Position numbers and translations under genes: made by a program. From contig JBAMJV010007954.1 of the NCBI GenBank assembly GCA_037951105.1, positions 122,505 through 186,504 on the forward strand: DNA of 64,000 nt, written 5' to 3'. The notes beneath the pieces are model-generated. The model was given only the letters and a program-made list of their open reading frames with translations. It did no database searches and had not been told where the DNA came from. Shown one piece after another: positions 21,195-33,719 of this stretch. Every line of letters starts with the position of its first letter. The stretch's first letter is position 1. The DNA comes from Echinarachnius parma (taxonomy: Eukaryota > Echinodermata > Echinoidea > Clypeasteroida > Echinarachniidae).

Positions 21195-21990
21195 AGGCAG
21201 GGAAAATGTTTTTTTAATTTTTTATCGGGGGCTACTTTTCAAGCATGCCTGCATAAGAATAACCTATTAAAACTAACATGGCATTATGTGTTTCTGAATG
21301 ATTTTCCCATGGAAGGGGGGGGGGGGGGAGGGGGTGGAGGGGGCTTTGAGAAGGGGCAAGGAACCCCATGCCCCTGTAAGAAAAACAAATCATTACAATG
21401 CAGATGTATAATTGTGAAACTCTGTTGGGTGTAGGGGGAGCACACATACTTGGGTTATGTTGTAAGTGCTGTATTTCCCTTTGATCTCATACGTAGTTAC
21501 ATACAACCCAGCATGCTTGGAGTCTCAACGTAGAATAATAATGCTGTTTTGATCAGCGTCACCTGCGATATTGATCTTCGCAAACCGACTGCGGCCCGCC
21601 GTTGTCACCCGACTCTCCTGAGTGCATTTACCCGCGGGTAACTAATAGATTTGTAACCCAATCTTGGTGGTGGTATCTCCCATCTCCAGGGCTGTTGGGT
21701 TCGAAACTGACCCGAGTCCAAGTTTAGAATTATTGGCTCTAACTCAAAGAGGCCCAGCCCACGTTAAGAATCACTGGCAGTAACTCATTGATATCAGTAT
21801 ACTAGAAGAACATATGATTCAAAAGAGCATAGCAGTGATGCACACATACCGTTCTTTTTCATTTGAACGTAGTTCCTAAGGCCTATCCAAGCCTATTTAG
21901 AGATCAGTGGAACTAGAGCTGGTTCTGTGTCATGGTCGAGCTCTCGCCCCCAGTTGCTTGGGTATTATGAGCCCACTCTGGAGATTTTAC
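21195..21990. other. Unassigned stretch with a hAT-like family fragment
   Basis: It begins with CAGGGAAAATG...TCGGGGGCTACTTTTC, the left end of the same family as 17538-17942. No matching right end was found. The remainder is featureless. Confidence 0.45.
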
Positions 21991-22005
21991 TTCCACTCCG
22001 TGATT

Positions 22006-22125
22006 TTAACCCTTTGAAGTGGATTTGAGTTTGTTGATGGATAATACATACATTCTCCATATACTTGACCGTAGTATTTATGAGACCAGTCCTGAGCTTG
22101 ACCGTAGTATTTATGAGACCAGGGC
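22006..22125 (+). repeat. Interrupted mini-element with a local 36-bp duplication
   Basis: TTAACCCTTTG...CATTCTCCATA resembles the 8405/27776 mini-element. CTTGACCGTAGTATTTATGA occurs twice in a row. The element's tail (TCCTGAATGG) appears after the MITE at 22133-22306. Confidence 0.6.
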
Positions 22126-22132
22126 CCCATTG

Positions 22133-22306
22133 CATGAAGAGTTTCGATTAATTGCAAAGTTGCATTCAATGGCACATCAGAAAATTTGCCTAAATGCACA
22201 ATTCTTATTGGCTCATGTGCGCATTTTTTCTGACTTGCGATCAAACGGAACTTTGCGATTAATTGCATCATTGCGATTAATCGCAACTCTTTAATGCAAC
22301 ACCCCT
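22133..22306. mobile_element. MITE with GGCCCCATTGCAT ends
   Basis: The left end CATTGCATGAAGAGTTTCG mirrors the right end CAACTCTTTAATGCAACACC. Internal GATTAATTGCA / TGCGATTAAT words are repeated in inverse. Related to 6216-6460. It interrupts an older mini-element. Confidence 0.78.
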
Positions 22307-22372
22307 CAGTCCTGAATGGTGAAGCCCATTTATCATCATTCCTGCAGTAGTAATAATTTGTAGCATCAGAGG

Positions 22373-22624
22373 CAGGGTAAAATAATATTTTTTTCTCGCA
22401 AGTGCTATTTTTAAATGTTAGAGAGAAAAATCGCCCCTGGCTCGTGAAGATTTTTGCATGCATGGGACTAACTAAGATGTGGCATATGCAGCGAAGGTGA
22501 TTTTGTTCAACAATTTCATTTTGTATTGCCCCTCCTCACCCCCTCCCCTTGTGTTCTGGCTCATTGGGGGGATGTCAAAGGCACAAGGGGCAAATCCCCC
22601 TTTGCCCCGTACATATTTTCGCTG
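22373..22624. mobile_element. hAT-like non-autonomous element
   Basis: 252 bp with CAG...CTG ends, flanked by the exact 8-bp duplication ATCAGAGG (22365-22372 and 22625-22632). It ends CATATTTTCGCTG like its relatives at 17538 and 42325. Confidence 0.88.
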
Positions 22625-22632
22625 ATCAGAGG

Positions 22633-23655
22633 ACAAATCTGTTGAGATCTATTGACAGTACTTAAAATAATTTGGATTAACATTTACATTAACATTAACA
22701 AAGCCTTCTGAATGTATTTACTCGTCTATGTATGCGGTAGTGGAGATGCATTGAGTAGATCTCTTACTTCTCCCTAATTGAGTGGGAGAGAGAGAGCTCT
22801 TATCGAACGTGCTTGGTATTTAACAAGAAACGGGGGCCTCAGCGATGGGAGGTGAATTATGCAAACAAAGTGCTCGGTGATTGAACAATCATTTCTCCAC
22901 GCAAATTGGTCGCGTGGAAGAAACATGGACGGATGGAGTGGGGTGGGCATCAAATGGCATATGAATATGATGCGTTCTCTCATCCGCATGTCAGATCTCA
23001 ATCTACTGTAAAAAGCCCCGGCCCTGCAGGGGGTCTGCCATCAGCTGTAGTCTCTGGCTTGCAGACCCGTGTTATGTGTTAATGTGTCGCTACTTGTGGA
23101 GAAAATGTATGTTTCATTTCTCTTCAGTGCGTTAGATGATGGGAAGAAATGCTTGATTGAATATTTTTCAACAATGCTGTCCTGTTGAATTCATGTAGTG
23201 AATTAGTTGATAATAAGCCGATTTTGTATGGTTGTCAGGAGAAGTAGCTCTAGAAATGTGGGGATCAAGAAATTGCAAGTGTTCAGCACTGAGCTGATAA
23301 TTACTTGAAATCAATTTTGAGGATATGTATATGCTAATTAAAAGAAAGATTATGTTAATTATATAGTAACAAAAATAGATTTTGTTTTTATTTCAAATGC
23401 TTGAGATCTTACCTTGGGTTATATTATTATCCAATCTCAACATGAACAATTTTAAACCACACACAATGAACAAAACAATTATTTAGAATCTTGCACACTC
23501 ACCTTATAAAAATTATATTAGATTTTACTGCTTTGTTGTGCAGGGGGGAAAAAATGCTTTGATAATAAAAGTTTGTACGTGTCTTCGAGGTGTTCCTACT
23601 CAATTTCCTCTCTAATCGACTGACATAAACCTGAGCAGATCGAGGTGATAAACCC
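22633..23655. other. Unassigned AT-rich stretch
   Basis: Nothing beyond short A/T-rich runs and a GAGAGAGAG block near 22786 is seen. Confidence 0.45.
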
Positions 23656-24072
23656 AATTAACTTGATAAGATTCTTCCAGAAGTGATATTTGAGACTTCA
23701 GTCACATACCAGTATCATTGCAAGATTCTTCTGAATGATGTGTGATATTTTTGTACAGAAAGAACAATGTTTACTTCGTGAAAAACATGAAAATTGTGAT
23801 GTTATATCTTTTCCCTGATCATTTGCTCAAAATTTCCAAATTCAGATACTATGGACAATCAAAGTATCCGAATTTGGATACTTGGACTACAATTACAAAG
23901 CGTTCCTGAACACTTTCCAATTCATTTGATTACCTTCCATAATGAGGGAGACAGTTGACAAATGTCACGTCATTCTTTTGTTACCATAAAAGATAACCAA
24001 CAAAGTACAAGATAAATGTGAAAACTCTAAGTAATTTTTATGGAATTTGACAAAGTTAATGGATCCCTTTAA
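23656..24072. mobile_element. Diverged TTAA-family MITE
   Basis: The interior (AGTGATATTTGAGACTTCA, GTATCCGAATTTGGATAC) and the right end GGATCCCTTTAA match copies at 29873-30082 and 36403-36791. The left end is weak. Confidence 0.55.
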
Positions 24073-24335
24073 AAGGAAGCCGTCTAGTCCAGTTGGCACC
24101 AGATTTGGGACAGAAATAAAAACAAATGTTAGACAAATATTTTGCACTGATCTAGTCTGCTGGCTTTCAACTTGGTTTTACATTGAACCATGTACTGTAT
24201 TGTAATGTATGGAGGTTCTTTTAATTGATTTTTAATTTCTTAATTTGTACAATTTTATTTTCATAATTAAAATTTGAAAGAGTTCAATGTGAGAAGTCTG
24301 AAGCTTGGGGGACTTAGTGAGTAAACCGATGCAAA

Positions 24336-24903
24336 TTAAAGGGGTAGTCCGGGCCTGATAAAACCATTCGTTATTTGAATAAGCAGAATAAGAGGCATAA
24401 TTGGTGAAAATTTGATCAAAATCGGACAAGAAACACGGGAGTTATACCTATTTGAACATCATGTAGTAATGATCGATCGTTTCAAAATTGCCGCCATATG
24501 CAACATCATTGACGAGCAACTCGCCATGCCTTTAGTACATGAAAATACACTTATTTCTCATTTTCGTTGCTAAAAATTAATTTTTCTCTGCTTGTTTTCA
24601 CGAATTCAAAGAATAATATCGATGGGTCAACCTCTTTGGAATTTGTAAGCTCATAAATTTGCTTTGTTATTAAGAACATTTTTTTTTTTTTTAATTTCCA
24701 TGTAGAAGTCAAAATGGCTGCAGCTCGCAAGTGACGTCACGATCGATAGCAATTGCGAACGATACTAAAAATCGGAGCAAAGTTCATCCTGTCATAACTT
24801 TTTTATTGCTCTACCGTTTTGGCTCAGATTTTCGATCATCATTCTTCATATTCACTTCATTTTATAGCAAACATCACATTTCTGGGGTGGAATTCCCATT
24901 TAA
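24336..24903. mobile_element. TTAA-flanked element, 568 bp
   Basis: It starts TTAAAGGGGTAGTCCGGGC and ends GGAATTCCCATTTAA, with TTAA at both edges. The inverted similarity is confined to the extreme ends. The start resembles the element at 58958. Kolobok or piggyBac-like non-autonomous origin is inferred from TTAA. Confidence 0.6.
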
Positions 24904-26790
24904 GCACCCTGTCCTAATACAGTTAATTAAAATAACTGACGTGTGATCTCGCAGAATATTTCAAACTGACCAGAAGTATAAAATATAAGATAATTAAAAT
25001 AACTGACGTTGTGAGCTCCTAGAGTGTTGACCTTGCAGGGGTCTTTAATACCAGGAGTCTACCTGGCACCGTTCACCATGCCTTGCCTGAAAGCTTAATT
25101 TCCTGTGTGCTCTGTATTGCCTACTTGGTCACTTCCGCCAGCCCTTCCGCTCCTGCCAGATTCACCCATTTTCACTGTCTCCAGTGGGGTAGCTAAGGGG
25201 GCTAGGGGGCGAGGGCATAACTGCCCCCCTCCCTGCCCATATCATTGGAATTGAACCCCCTTTTCTGCTCTCCCCTGTGGTGTAAATACAGGAATAAAGA
25301 GATTGACATTATCACATTCACAGTTTGTATCCAAACTGTCCCCCCCCCCCCCTATGAGAACCTTTGCACCCACCCCCCTTTTTGCCCACCCCCAAAGCTC
25401 GCCCCCCCCCCCCCCCCCCCTTGTTGGAACATGTACCCCCTCTTTAGCTTTGCCCTTCTATTTGCTCTCATTTGCCCCTCCCTTGTGCCCCTACCTCATG
25501 TTCTCTTTGCCCCCCCACCCCTTTGCCCCCCCCCCCCCATGACTGTAAGGCAGACACTGGCTTTGTCACTGCCAGTCTCCCCCACTAACCATCTCTCTCC
25601 TGTTCAACCTAGCAGCCATGATGCCCGCCCACAGACATTGCCCACAAATTTTGCTGTGGTTTTGTCTCCAGATGCTCTTCTTCTTTTCATCCTACTGTCC
25701 TCTTCTTACCCTTTTATTCTTCTTCCTATTTCCGTATTAATGACTCCAACAGCAGTGTTCAATATTCATCTTCCTCCATGTTGGCCATGTCGGGCAAGTT
25801 TAATCAAGATTTCTGGAGTTTTGCTGGTCCTAGACTGATATTAGCGAGCATAAAACTGGACCTAGGTAGCTCAAGTGATAAAAACAAAACAATACAATCA
25901 TGATTGGTAGACCTTTTTGGGCGAGTAAAGTTAGACATAATCTAATTTTTGGTGGCCCCAGGGCAGTGGGCCAGTGCACACGGACATATTACACATACAT
26001 ACACACATACACCTATACTCCCACACATACACACACTCACAAAAATGCAAGAGAAACACACGTACATGTAGTTGATCATGAGTGCATATAAATACTTGCA
26101 TATATGCAATTACACACAAATTGATTTTCTAATTGCTTGGAAAGATCCAGTCGTGCCTTTTCTTGAGAGACATCCAGTCTTTGTGCGAGTTATTGACGTA
26201 AATATCGATTCACTTGATAATGGGCAAGGTCAATATGATATTATCTAGGCCAGTATTCAATTGAATACTTTATATATTGAGTAAGAAATTCACTGAGCAA
26301 TTAACTTTGTTCGAATTTGAATCATATTTCAGAATTTTGCTTTATACATTTAATCAAAACAAAATCTACTAAAAAGTAAAATACTGAAGATATTGTGATT
26401 AATATCTATTTAGGTTTTTTAAAATCAATCAACTCAATCAATTGTATTCTAACTTTGCAAATTTGTTCAGCAGAGAATTAGTACCTCAGAAGTGAATTAA
26501 ATACCCACCCTGACGATTAAACATGACTCCTTTATTGTCTGTTTAGATAAGATAACATGCTTGAAAAGTTCTTTAATAAAAGTGATGTTTTGTAATTTAA
26601 AACGTGTGTTCAAAACACAGACTGGAAGAGCACTAGTATGTATTACATTTCCTATATAATGTTAAATCATCTTTTAACACCATTCTTAATCATGACATAG
26701 TCGTTTGTTGATCACATATAGTTGTGCTCAATGCAGGCAAAGTCAACTTGATAAATAGTTCATGATACAGTTTTGATGCAAGGAGGGCAT
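24904..26790. other. Unassigned region with poly-C tracts and a CA-rich microsatellite
   Basis: It holds a duplicated ATTAAAATAACTGACGT phrase (about 24925 and 24992), several C-runs between 25340 and 25540 that create a false 197-codon proline-rich frame, and an ACACATAC-rich stretch at about 25985-26045. No gene seen. Confidence 0.5.
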
Positions 26791-26934
26791 TTAAAGGGAC
26801 TTAGTAACATTGTCCAAATCCTCAAAATCCAATTGTAATTCTAGCGGGTCCCTCATACCTTGTATTCGTATTAACAATAAAACTGGGGGACAGGTTTCGT
26901 TTTTTTAAATTTCCCTTTCGTTAAAAGATATTTA

Positions 26935-27175
26935 ATAAAAAAGCTGTATCACTTCGCGTGATCCTGCGCCTTTCTCTATAAAAGTTGATTTAATTATCCT
27001 TGGGATTGGCCCAGTTTATAAAGCTTCTGACTAATCGAGCATTGAAAAGGGTTTCATGGGAACAACCGCCATTCAAAGGTCTTCGTGGCTTGATGGTTTG
27101 AGCACCGGTCTAGCAATCCGGAGGTCTCGGGTTCGATTCCCGGCGAAGCCTATTTTTCTTTGCTCATTTTCAATC
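26935..27175 (+). mobile_element. 241-bp insertion carrying a tRNA-like gene, 12-bp target duplication
   Basis: It is flanked by AAAAGATATTTA on both sides (26923-26934 and 27176-27187). The uninterrupted relatives show the site as a single copy (compare ACTATCTTTATAATG in 41858-42201), so the boundaries are secure. The tRNA lies near its 3' edge, with about 144 bp of upstream DNA including TATAAAAG at about 26979. Confidence 0.82.
27079..27151 (+). tRNA. tRNA-like gene with Ala (AGC) anticodon
   Basis: A full 73-nt cloverleaf: acceptor GTCTTCG/CGAAGCC with one mismatch (position 2-71), D stem GCTT/GAGC, anticodon stem CCGGT/TCCGG with loop CTAGCAA (anticodon AGC), five-base variable loop, T stem TCGGG/CCCGG with loop TTCGATT. 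The B box GGTTCGATTCC is perfect and the A box is good. A T-run (TTTTT) follows at 27153-27157, a Pol III stop. The usual G3-U70 alanine identity pair is absent (C3-G70), so it may not be charged with alanine. It may be functional, a pseudogene or the head of a SINE. Confidence 0.7.
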
Positions 27176-27410
27176 AAAAGATATTTACGATTGAAGTGTT
27201 CAGATGTTTAACTGTCTATGGGATAATTTAAGCCATGTACTAAGTAAGTGCACTGAGTTAGTGAATATCACTTTGCATTTTTGCTAATTTCTCGGCCAAA
27301 AAACATCCAACTAACGTGAAATTTTCACACATTACTTTGAGGACATACCAGATCACACCAATCACTCAACACTTTTTGCACTTGTCAACAAAGTTACTAG
27401 ATCCCTTTAA

Positions 27411-29872
27411 ACCCATCAAGGACAGAAACTTGGTGGATGGAGAATAAGTGAATAGCGACGTCTGAGAGGAAACTGTTTGAAAATAATCAATACAAAAGCT
27501 TAAACAAATCTGAGAAATCACCTGCTCTTATCATAAATGTATTGATTTTTGTAATAGTGCTTATTATGGGATATAAACTCAATTACAAATTGGCCATTGG
27601 AACATGGTGAAGCACAGTATGTTGCTGAATACAAAACAAAAAATTACTAAAGGTTGATAAAAGGCTGATGATCAATATGTCCACTGAGTGACGTATGAAA
27701 GTTTAAAATAATAAATGGAATTTACTAGATCACTTTTTATCTCTGTTCGAATCTTAAAATCAAGGAGCTAACCATTTAACCCATTGACTTTGGTATTGGA
27801 CTTGAGTGTAACATGCATTCTCCATAGATCCCAGCCTGAGTATTTGTAGTGCCAGTCCTGAACGGGTTCATTGAATATTGATGTCATGTAAACATGCAAA
27901 TTCATGGAACATCTACTTTTGTTCATGCGAAACCTAATTTTCATTCTGTATCTGCACGTACAGCTACAACTTACAAGATGTAATTTCAGTCAAGTGTGGC
28001 ATGTCACTAGATCATTACAACTGGTTTTTTAGCGTTTAACCCCTTTTCATATCGCACTTCCAAATTGTTATTTATTATTATTATTATCATTATTATCATT
28101 TATTATTATCATTTCACGGAAGTTTTAGAATATAAGATACATTTCTATTTGTTGGTTCATATTGAAATTTAGGAAAATGAATGAAATTAAATTAAATGAA
28201 ATGAAATATGAAATTGGCTTTAGTCCATTTCTCTACCATTCTAGATCTAAGCTTAATTCCAGATGTGAAAAGTGTAAATATACCCCAGATCTTGTACCAG
28301 CATCTTGTGCTATGGTAGCCTTAATGAAACAATTTACGCTCAAGGTCACGATATGGTCTTCCTTTATGTAAGTCCACAATTAGCAAGCGCCGCTGGTAGA
28401 TGTGGTAAATCTATTTATGGCGGTAGCAGACTATTATCTGAACCACATATTGATATAACGTGTCTATAGTTCGCTGTCATTAAATGCAGGCTCGGCACCT
28501 AGTTGTGTTTTATCAATTTCTCCTGGTACGATTAAACAGTGTATAATTTAAGTTCATGATGTTGCTCTGCATTTGGGTATGATTATAAAAGCTTTGTTTT
28601 AGGGAGGTTTCGGGGAAAATTGGTATAAATATTTATGCTCATTTTATGGTTTAATAAATGAACTGAAATAAAAAATTATATTAGGATCATATAGTCCATC
28701 AAGATGACAAAGTAAATGTTTGAATGCAAGCTCACTGCAAAGCATCTGAATGTTATAGACCAACAAATCTGTATCTTTATTCCGCTCGATGGTCGATTGT
28801 ATACGCTCCATTTAGCGACCAAAATTTGAATATATTTTTTGTATGTTGGGCTTGAATCGTGTGCATGCGACTCGATAGTACAGCGCTAAGTCACACGCAT
28901 GCGCTAACCATAATGGCTTCAAATGGGCCTGCGATGATTTACGACATCGAGACAGTTCCTTATGTATAACTTATTACTTTATTTGACATCAATTTGATTG
29001 ATGGTAGGTATTAAAACAGGATACCATACATGTTAAATTGGAGCTACATACAATGTAAGCAGGGATTATATAGGATCTTAGTTCTTGGAAGAGCCTTTCT
29101 AGAGATTCATTCCATTTCAAATATAACCTGTGATATTTAGCAGTAAGAAGATTCTGGGAAAATCTAACAAAATCAGAAGCTACATGGCAAATGGACGATA
29201 TGCCAATCATGGGCCCTGTTACACAAATATCTGCTTTCAAACACAAGGTACCTCTAAACCAATCATCCTTCAGTATTCATAGAAATAATCTTCATTCGAA
29301 GAATATCAACATTTGTGAAAACAATAACTATATACATGTATATATTGAGAATGTGAGATCTTGATATTTTTTAATAACAGTTTGAGCAATGAGAAAATAT
29401 AAGATTGTATAGGACCTTATTAAACATTCTTAGAATTCTTGTTTGAGATTAGTAGATATCTTCTTACTAAAAATTCCTACTGTGATATTTTTGAGTACAC
29501 ATGTACAATCAAAATGCTGGGATTTTTCCCTTCAAAATCATTTGGGGATTTTTTTCTTTGGCTGTGTCTAGAGAGTGAATTAGCTAAAATGTCAATCATG
29601 GGGCATGTTACACAAAATGTTATGCTAGAACATTTCAAGCGAAAGATTTGCCTGTAGACCAATCAGCCCCGAGTATGTATAGAAATGTGCTCTGCGAATG
29701 ATGGATTGGGGAAATGTGTGCGATAGACCCATGTTAACATGAGGATGTGGGATTTGCAAGTTGATTTTTCTCCTTGCCACATATCTCCATGGCGCATGCA
29801 GTTCCCAGTGCAAACAAATCTTTTCACCCTGGGCAGGTGCAGCCAAAAAAGAAGGGACTGGAATAGTTTGCG
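27411..29872. other. Unassigned region
   Basis: It contains a mini-element of the CATGCATTCTCCATAGA family (27776-27870), a TTA/ATC microsatellite (about 28070-28115), and two weakly similar blocks (about 29195-29270 and 29592-29675) sharing CAATCATGGG..TGTTACACAAA and ACCAATCA. No exon supported. Confidence 0.5.
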
Positions 29873-30082
29873 TTAAAGTGATCCATTAACTTCTAGAAGA
29901 TTTTTTCCAAAGTGATATTTGAGACGTCAATCAACTAATAGTGTAATAGCGTAATGAACAAAATAACAATTTCTGGTCGGCTTTCTTCCTGATTGTTCAT
30001 GTGAAGTATCCAAATTTGGATATTATGAACGATCAAAGTATCAGAATTTGACAAAGTTAAATGAATCCCTGAATCCCTTTAA
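29873..30082. mobile_element. Short TTAA-family MITE
   Basis: It runs from TTAAAGTGATCCATTAACTT to GAATCCCTTTAA. The interior matches 23656-24072 (AAGTGATATTTGAGACGTCA; GTATCCAAATTTGGATA). Confidence 0.65.
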
Positions 30083-30251
30083 CTTCTCTTCACCCAGTCC
30101 CTACACTACAGCCCCCTACTTGCACAAATACCCACAATCTATCTATTCCTCTCAGACGTTCTACTTTTCCACTCTCATTATGTCATCTAAAAGGTCACAT
30201 GCTACCCACCCCCTCCCCTCCACTCGCTCAAATATCCACTGCATCTTAATA

Positions 30252-30474
30252 GCCCGGTCACATATCAACGGATTGCGCAAACGGATGTCAAACGGAGAGC
30301 TAAATTTCCATCCGTTATATACGTTTCTTGTCCGTTCCTTGTCCGGTGATGTACGTTGTTCTATGTTTTGTACATGAAGCAATGGAGACGACTTTCATCA
30401 CCGGATAAGTTAATTTCGCAAATTGTCTATTCGTTGGGCATACGTTTCCGATATCCGTTGATATCTGATGGGCC
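30252..30474. mobile_element. MITE with GCCCGGTCACATATCAACGG ends
   Basis: The right end CCGTTGATATCTGATGGGCC is the inverse of the left. About 223 bp, no coding capacity. Confidence 0.75.
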
Positions 30475-30689
30475 ATTACTATCTTTCCTACTAAAATCTA
30501 TTTGTCCATTTTGCTAGTACTCTCTTACATGCATTGGTATATCATCAATATGGCAGAGTGTTCTAAATTTGAGGGCAATTAATATCCCACCCCCTCCCCT
30601 TATAATATACAGCCACCTCTGGTTTGGATAGTCTGTATGTTCAGACTTATTGAATATATAGTACATCGTACAACATAAATCAACCAATT

Positions 30690-30776
30690 ATTATTATTGC
30701 GCCTCTGAATAATTTATTAGATAGATGGCGCACTATAAATGCTATATATTATTATTATTTATTATTATTATTTTGT
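30690..30776 (+). mobile_element. Possible LINE/SINE 3' tail
   Basis: AGATGGCGCACTATAAATGC followed by an (ATT)n tail. This GCGC-TATAAATGC-(ATT)n ending is common at 3' ends of CR1/L2-lineage retroelements in marine invertebrates (from memory). Only the tail is present. A similar tail, reversed, is at about 47925-47970; the same core, without the (ATT)n tail, occurs near 42232. Confidence 0.4.
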
Positions 30777-32024
30777 AGGACCTTGAATACAGGTATTACA
30801 TTTTAGTTCTTGGGGTGTAAATATAAACTGGCTGTGTTTTCTATAATTTAATATTCTGTATTGTTCAAGGATGCGTGTCTTGTGGACAAAATACAAAAAC
30901 ACAATTGGATTGCCAAATTATCAGGTATGCTTTGGTAAATTTATGGATTTCAGCGAAAGCCTTGAAATAAATTGAAAGTAACCACTTATCACTTATGTTC
31001 ATTCTAAGCTATTGCACATTTGTGTAAACACTGCTAATTAAATGCGTGCATTTCCCAAAGAAAATGGATGAGATCAACGTAAACCAACCAACCTTCATTT
31101 GTACAGGGAGGAAAACAGTTGAAGGCCGAGGGTGTTGTAGTAGGAAGCCAAATGTTTTGTCAAACAAATTTTATTGCCCTGCATTTTTGTTGACATGCTG
31201 ATTTTACACAATAGGGGAACAACAGGGCGTGACCGACTATTTTCCGCTGGTTTTCGAATGGTGCCAACTGCCTTACTTTCTGTGTGTATCTCGACCCCTT
31301 TTCAGATCTACGTAGTATAATTTAAGCCCTTTCAGAAGCAATGTTATACGTCTGGTTTCATGTCTTTATACATCACATCATCTTTGATATCTTTGGTTCA
31401 TTTCCCAACATAAAGAACAAGTTCACAGGCATTTATCTTATTCTAGAAAGACCCAATAGTTTACAATAAATTTGATATAAAATAATTTGATTGAAGTTCC
31501 AATAATACCACTGTTTACTAAAAACATTTTCATATTGTTTGTACATCCTTCAATTGACTACCTGGAGACAATCTGGATATGTTCTAGATAAATACAAGTC
31601 AATGCTCGGAATCTACACTGCATACATTATATGATGCTATGTCAGGGATAACTTACACAAGCTATCACGTTGCCAGGAACATCCTTTGAGGACAGAAATG
31701 CATACAATTTGAAAAATGTCCCGGGCAATATGGCAAGTGCTAGTGTTGAGACAGGACGAGGATACGATTTGGGACCATCGCAGGTCTAAGGAACCTCTTG
31801 ATATGAAAAGGATGTCTAGCTGTGCTTACTGTGAACCAATATTTGACTAGCACCGTTCAGTCCCCGAGTCTCCATTCTTCTAAATAACCCAAGTATGCCA
31901 GATGGTTTTCTAAATGGGTATTGTCCACATTGTTAATTTTGTAAGATAAATGTCCCACCCTTTTTGACGGTCTGTAGTTTTCTTTTCCGTACTTAACGGA
32001 ATAAAAAGGATCATCTTTGACATT

Positions 32025-32057
<33 letters not shown>

Positions 32058-32412
32058 AATCTTTTGTCTGTTTTTTTTTTTTAGTACAATGTGTTGTCTT
32101 TGTGAAGTGTGAAAGAAAATTCAATTGATTATATTTGACATTGAAACCTTAGTAATGGATATACAGTTCTGTTCTATATCATGAATGAAAAAAGTGAAAA
32201 AAGTGTAAATGTAAATCAATGTTTGAACACCTTCTGTGACCATAAATGATTTCAGTGAGTTGTGTCTATTTACATGTATATTTAAAGTATTATGTTTGTG
32301 TTTTTCTGTCATTCTCTTTTATCATCACTTTATTTCATTGAGTTGTGTGTATTTACTGGTAGACCTATATTTTAAATATATTTTCTTTTCTTTCTTTTGT
32401 TTTTTCCTTCAG
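30777..32412. other. Unassigned region, probably intron
   Basis: It includes a copy of the GGCAAGTGCTAGTGTTGAG repeat (about 31725-31755), a (TG)n microsatellite at 32027-32057, and a pyrimidine-rich tract leading into the acceptor at 32412. Confidence 0.5.
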
Positions 32413-32458
32413 CTTACGGAATGACCTGCAACTGTCGGATGATAGTGAAAATGAAGAT
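32413..32458 (+). CDS. 46-nt exon of an AFF (AF4/FMR2)-like protein
   Basis: A long pyrimidine tract ending CCTTCAG is followed by 46 nt and then the strong donor GTAAGTATT. Read after its first base, the exon encodes LRNDLQLSDDSENED, ending on a codon boundary. The acidic serine motif resembles the (E)DDLQLSDSE segment of AFF family proteins, scaffolds of the super elongation complex, as I remember it. The fit rests on about ten residues, so the family call is tentative, but the exon itself has good borders. The next compatible exon is at 50285, implying an intron of almost 18 kb filled with transposons. Confidence 0.5.
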
Positions 32459-33640
32459 GTAAGTATTATACTCAATTATTTAAATAATAATCAAAATAAT
32501 CAAAATAATAAAAGTAACAACAACAATAATGATAATCTATATTATAATAGGAGGACGGGGTTTCGTGTCGGTCGCCAATATTTTTCCGTCGCCAAAATGT
32601 GTCGGTCGCCAAGATTTGTCAGAATGCAGTTTTCAAGCCGCGTCTGGGCAATAAAATCGCGATGCAGCTTCTACTGACGTAATGTGCGTGCGAAAAACAA
32701 ACCCGTAGTGCGTTTTATAACCAAAGTTATCCCTCAAATATTGAACAAATTACTACCGGCCAGGCGCGGAGCGTGAGTCTGCGATAAGCCTTTCGTCTGG
32801 AGCACCTTGTTTACGAGTTGACCGCTATTGAAGTGCCTTGGAAAAACTGCCGTATCTCTCTTGAAACCTTACCAAAATGTATACTTCATATACCATATGA
32901 AAGAAGAATAACCTATTTTTACTGATAAATATAATATTCGAACAAAATAATGTGGGAAAATATTTTTAAAATAGGCATGATCCATACCGCAATTTTTATT
33001 TTTATTTAAGCTTCAGAAAAGTAGAAATTTCATTATTTATCACCCGTGGGCAAGCCGAAACGTAAATATATGATTAATCATACATTTATAAGACTTCACA
33101 CCAAATACCCTGTCAATTTGTTTTTTTTTACAGGGTCATGTCGGGAAAAATCCATGACAATGTCGATTACGAGCCTGCGAGTAATTGTCTCGTGCTACGA
33201 GAGTGGCAGTCCCAACAGTACATTTTCGTGTAGTGTGTTGTGCGACTTGCCATGTATAATTTACTGTACTGGTATAGTGCGCAGGTAGTTCACACACTGC
33301 AAACGAGTGTCAATTTCCAACTCTGGAAACAGAATTAAGAAGAAGCAAGACAATTAAATCGTTCTTATTGTGATGTCTGGAATCATTTCTGCGCTGCATG
33401 TGTGACTGACTGAATTAAATTTGATCTGATCTTGCAATTTTGTTGTATATGCCGATGTTCGGTGCGTGATGGAGATGAGACAAAACAAATTTTCAACGTA
33501 ATATTCGCAAAATTCGCAAAACAAAAACAGGGGATCCTTTTGTGAAGGGCTACCGAAATATGTTGTTCAGTTGCATTTTAAATATTTAGAAACGCTTTTT
33601 GTAATGTCTACTCGAATTGCATACGTATTTGTTTTTGCAC
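32459..33640. other. Intron-like unassigned stretch
   Basis: AT-rich DNA with short AATAAT runs near 32480-32530; no further exon with both borders seen. Confidence 0.45.
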
Positions 33641-33719
33641 TCAAGCAGTGGCGTACCCAGGATTTCTTAAAGGGGGGGGGGGGGGGTTTTAGTCAGCGGG
33701 GGGTAGTCGTAGAAAAATT

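Larger units (their letters stand above)
26791..27410. mobile_element. TTAA-flanked MITE interrupted by a tRNA-bearing insertion
   Basis: The ends TTAAAGGGACTTAGTAACATTG and AAAGTTACTAGATCCCTTTAA are inverse of each other, and the body matches 41858-42201 and 57054-57409. Without the insertion and one copy of its target duplication it would be about 367 bp, the family's usual size. Confidence 0.85.

Noticed and set aside
25245-25838. 197-codon proline-rich plus frame
   Set aside because: It runs through several C-runs, which keep the frame open with proline codons; no start context, splice sites or domain.
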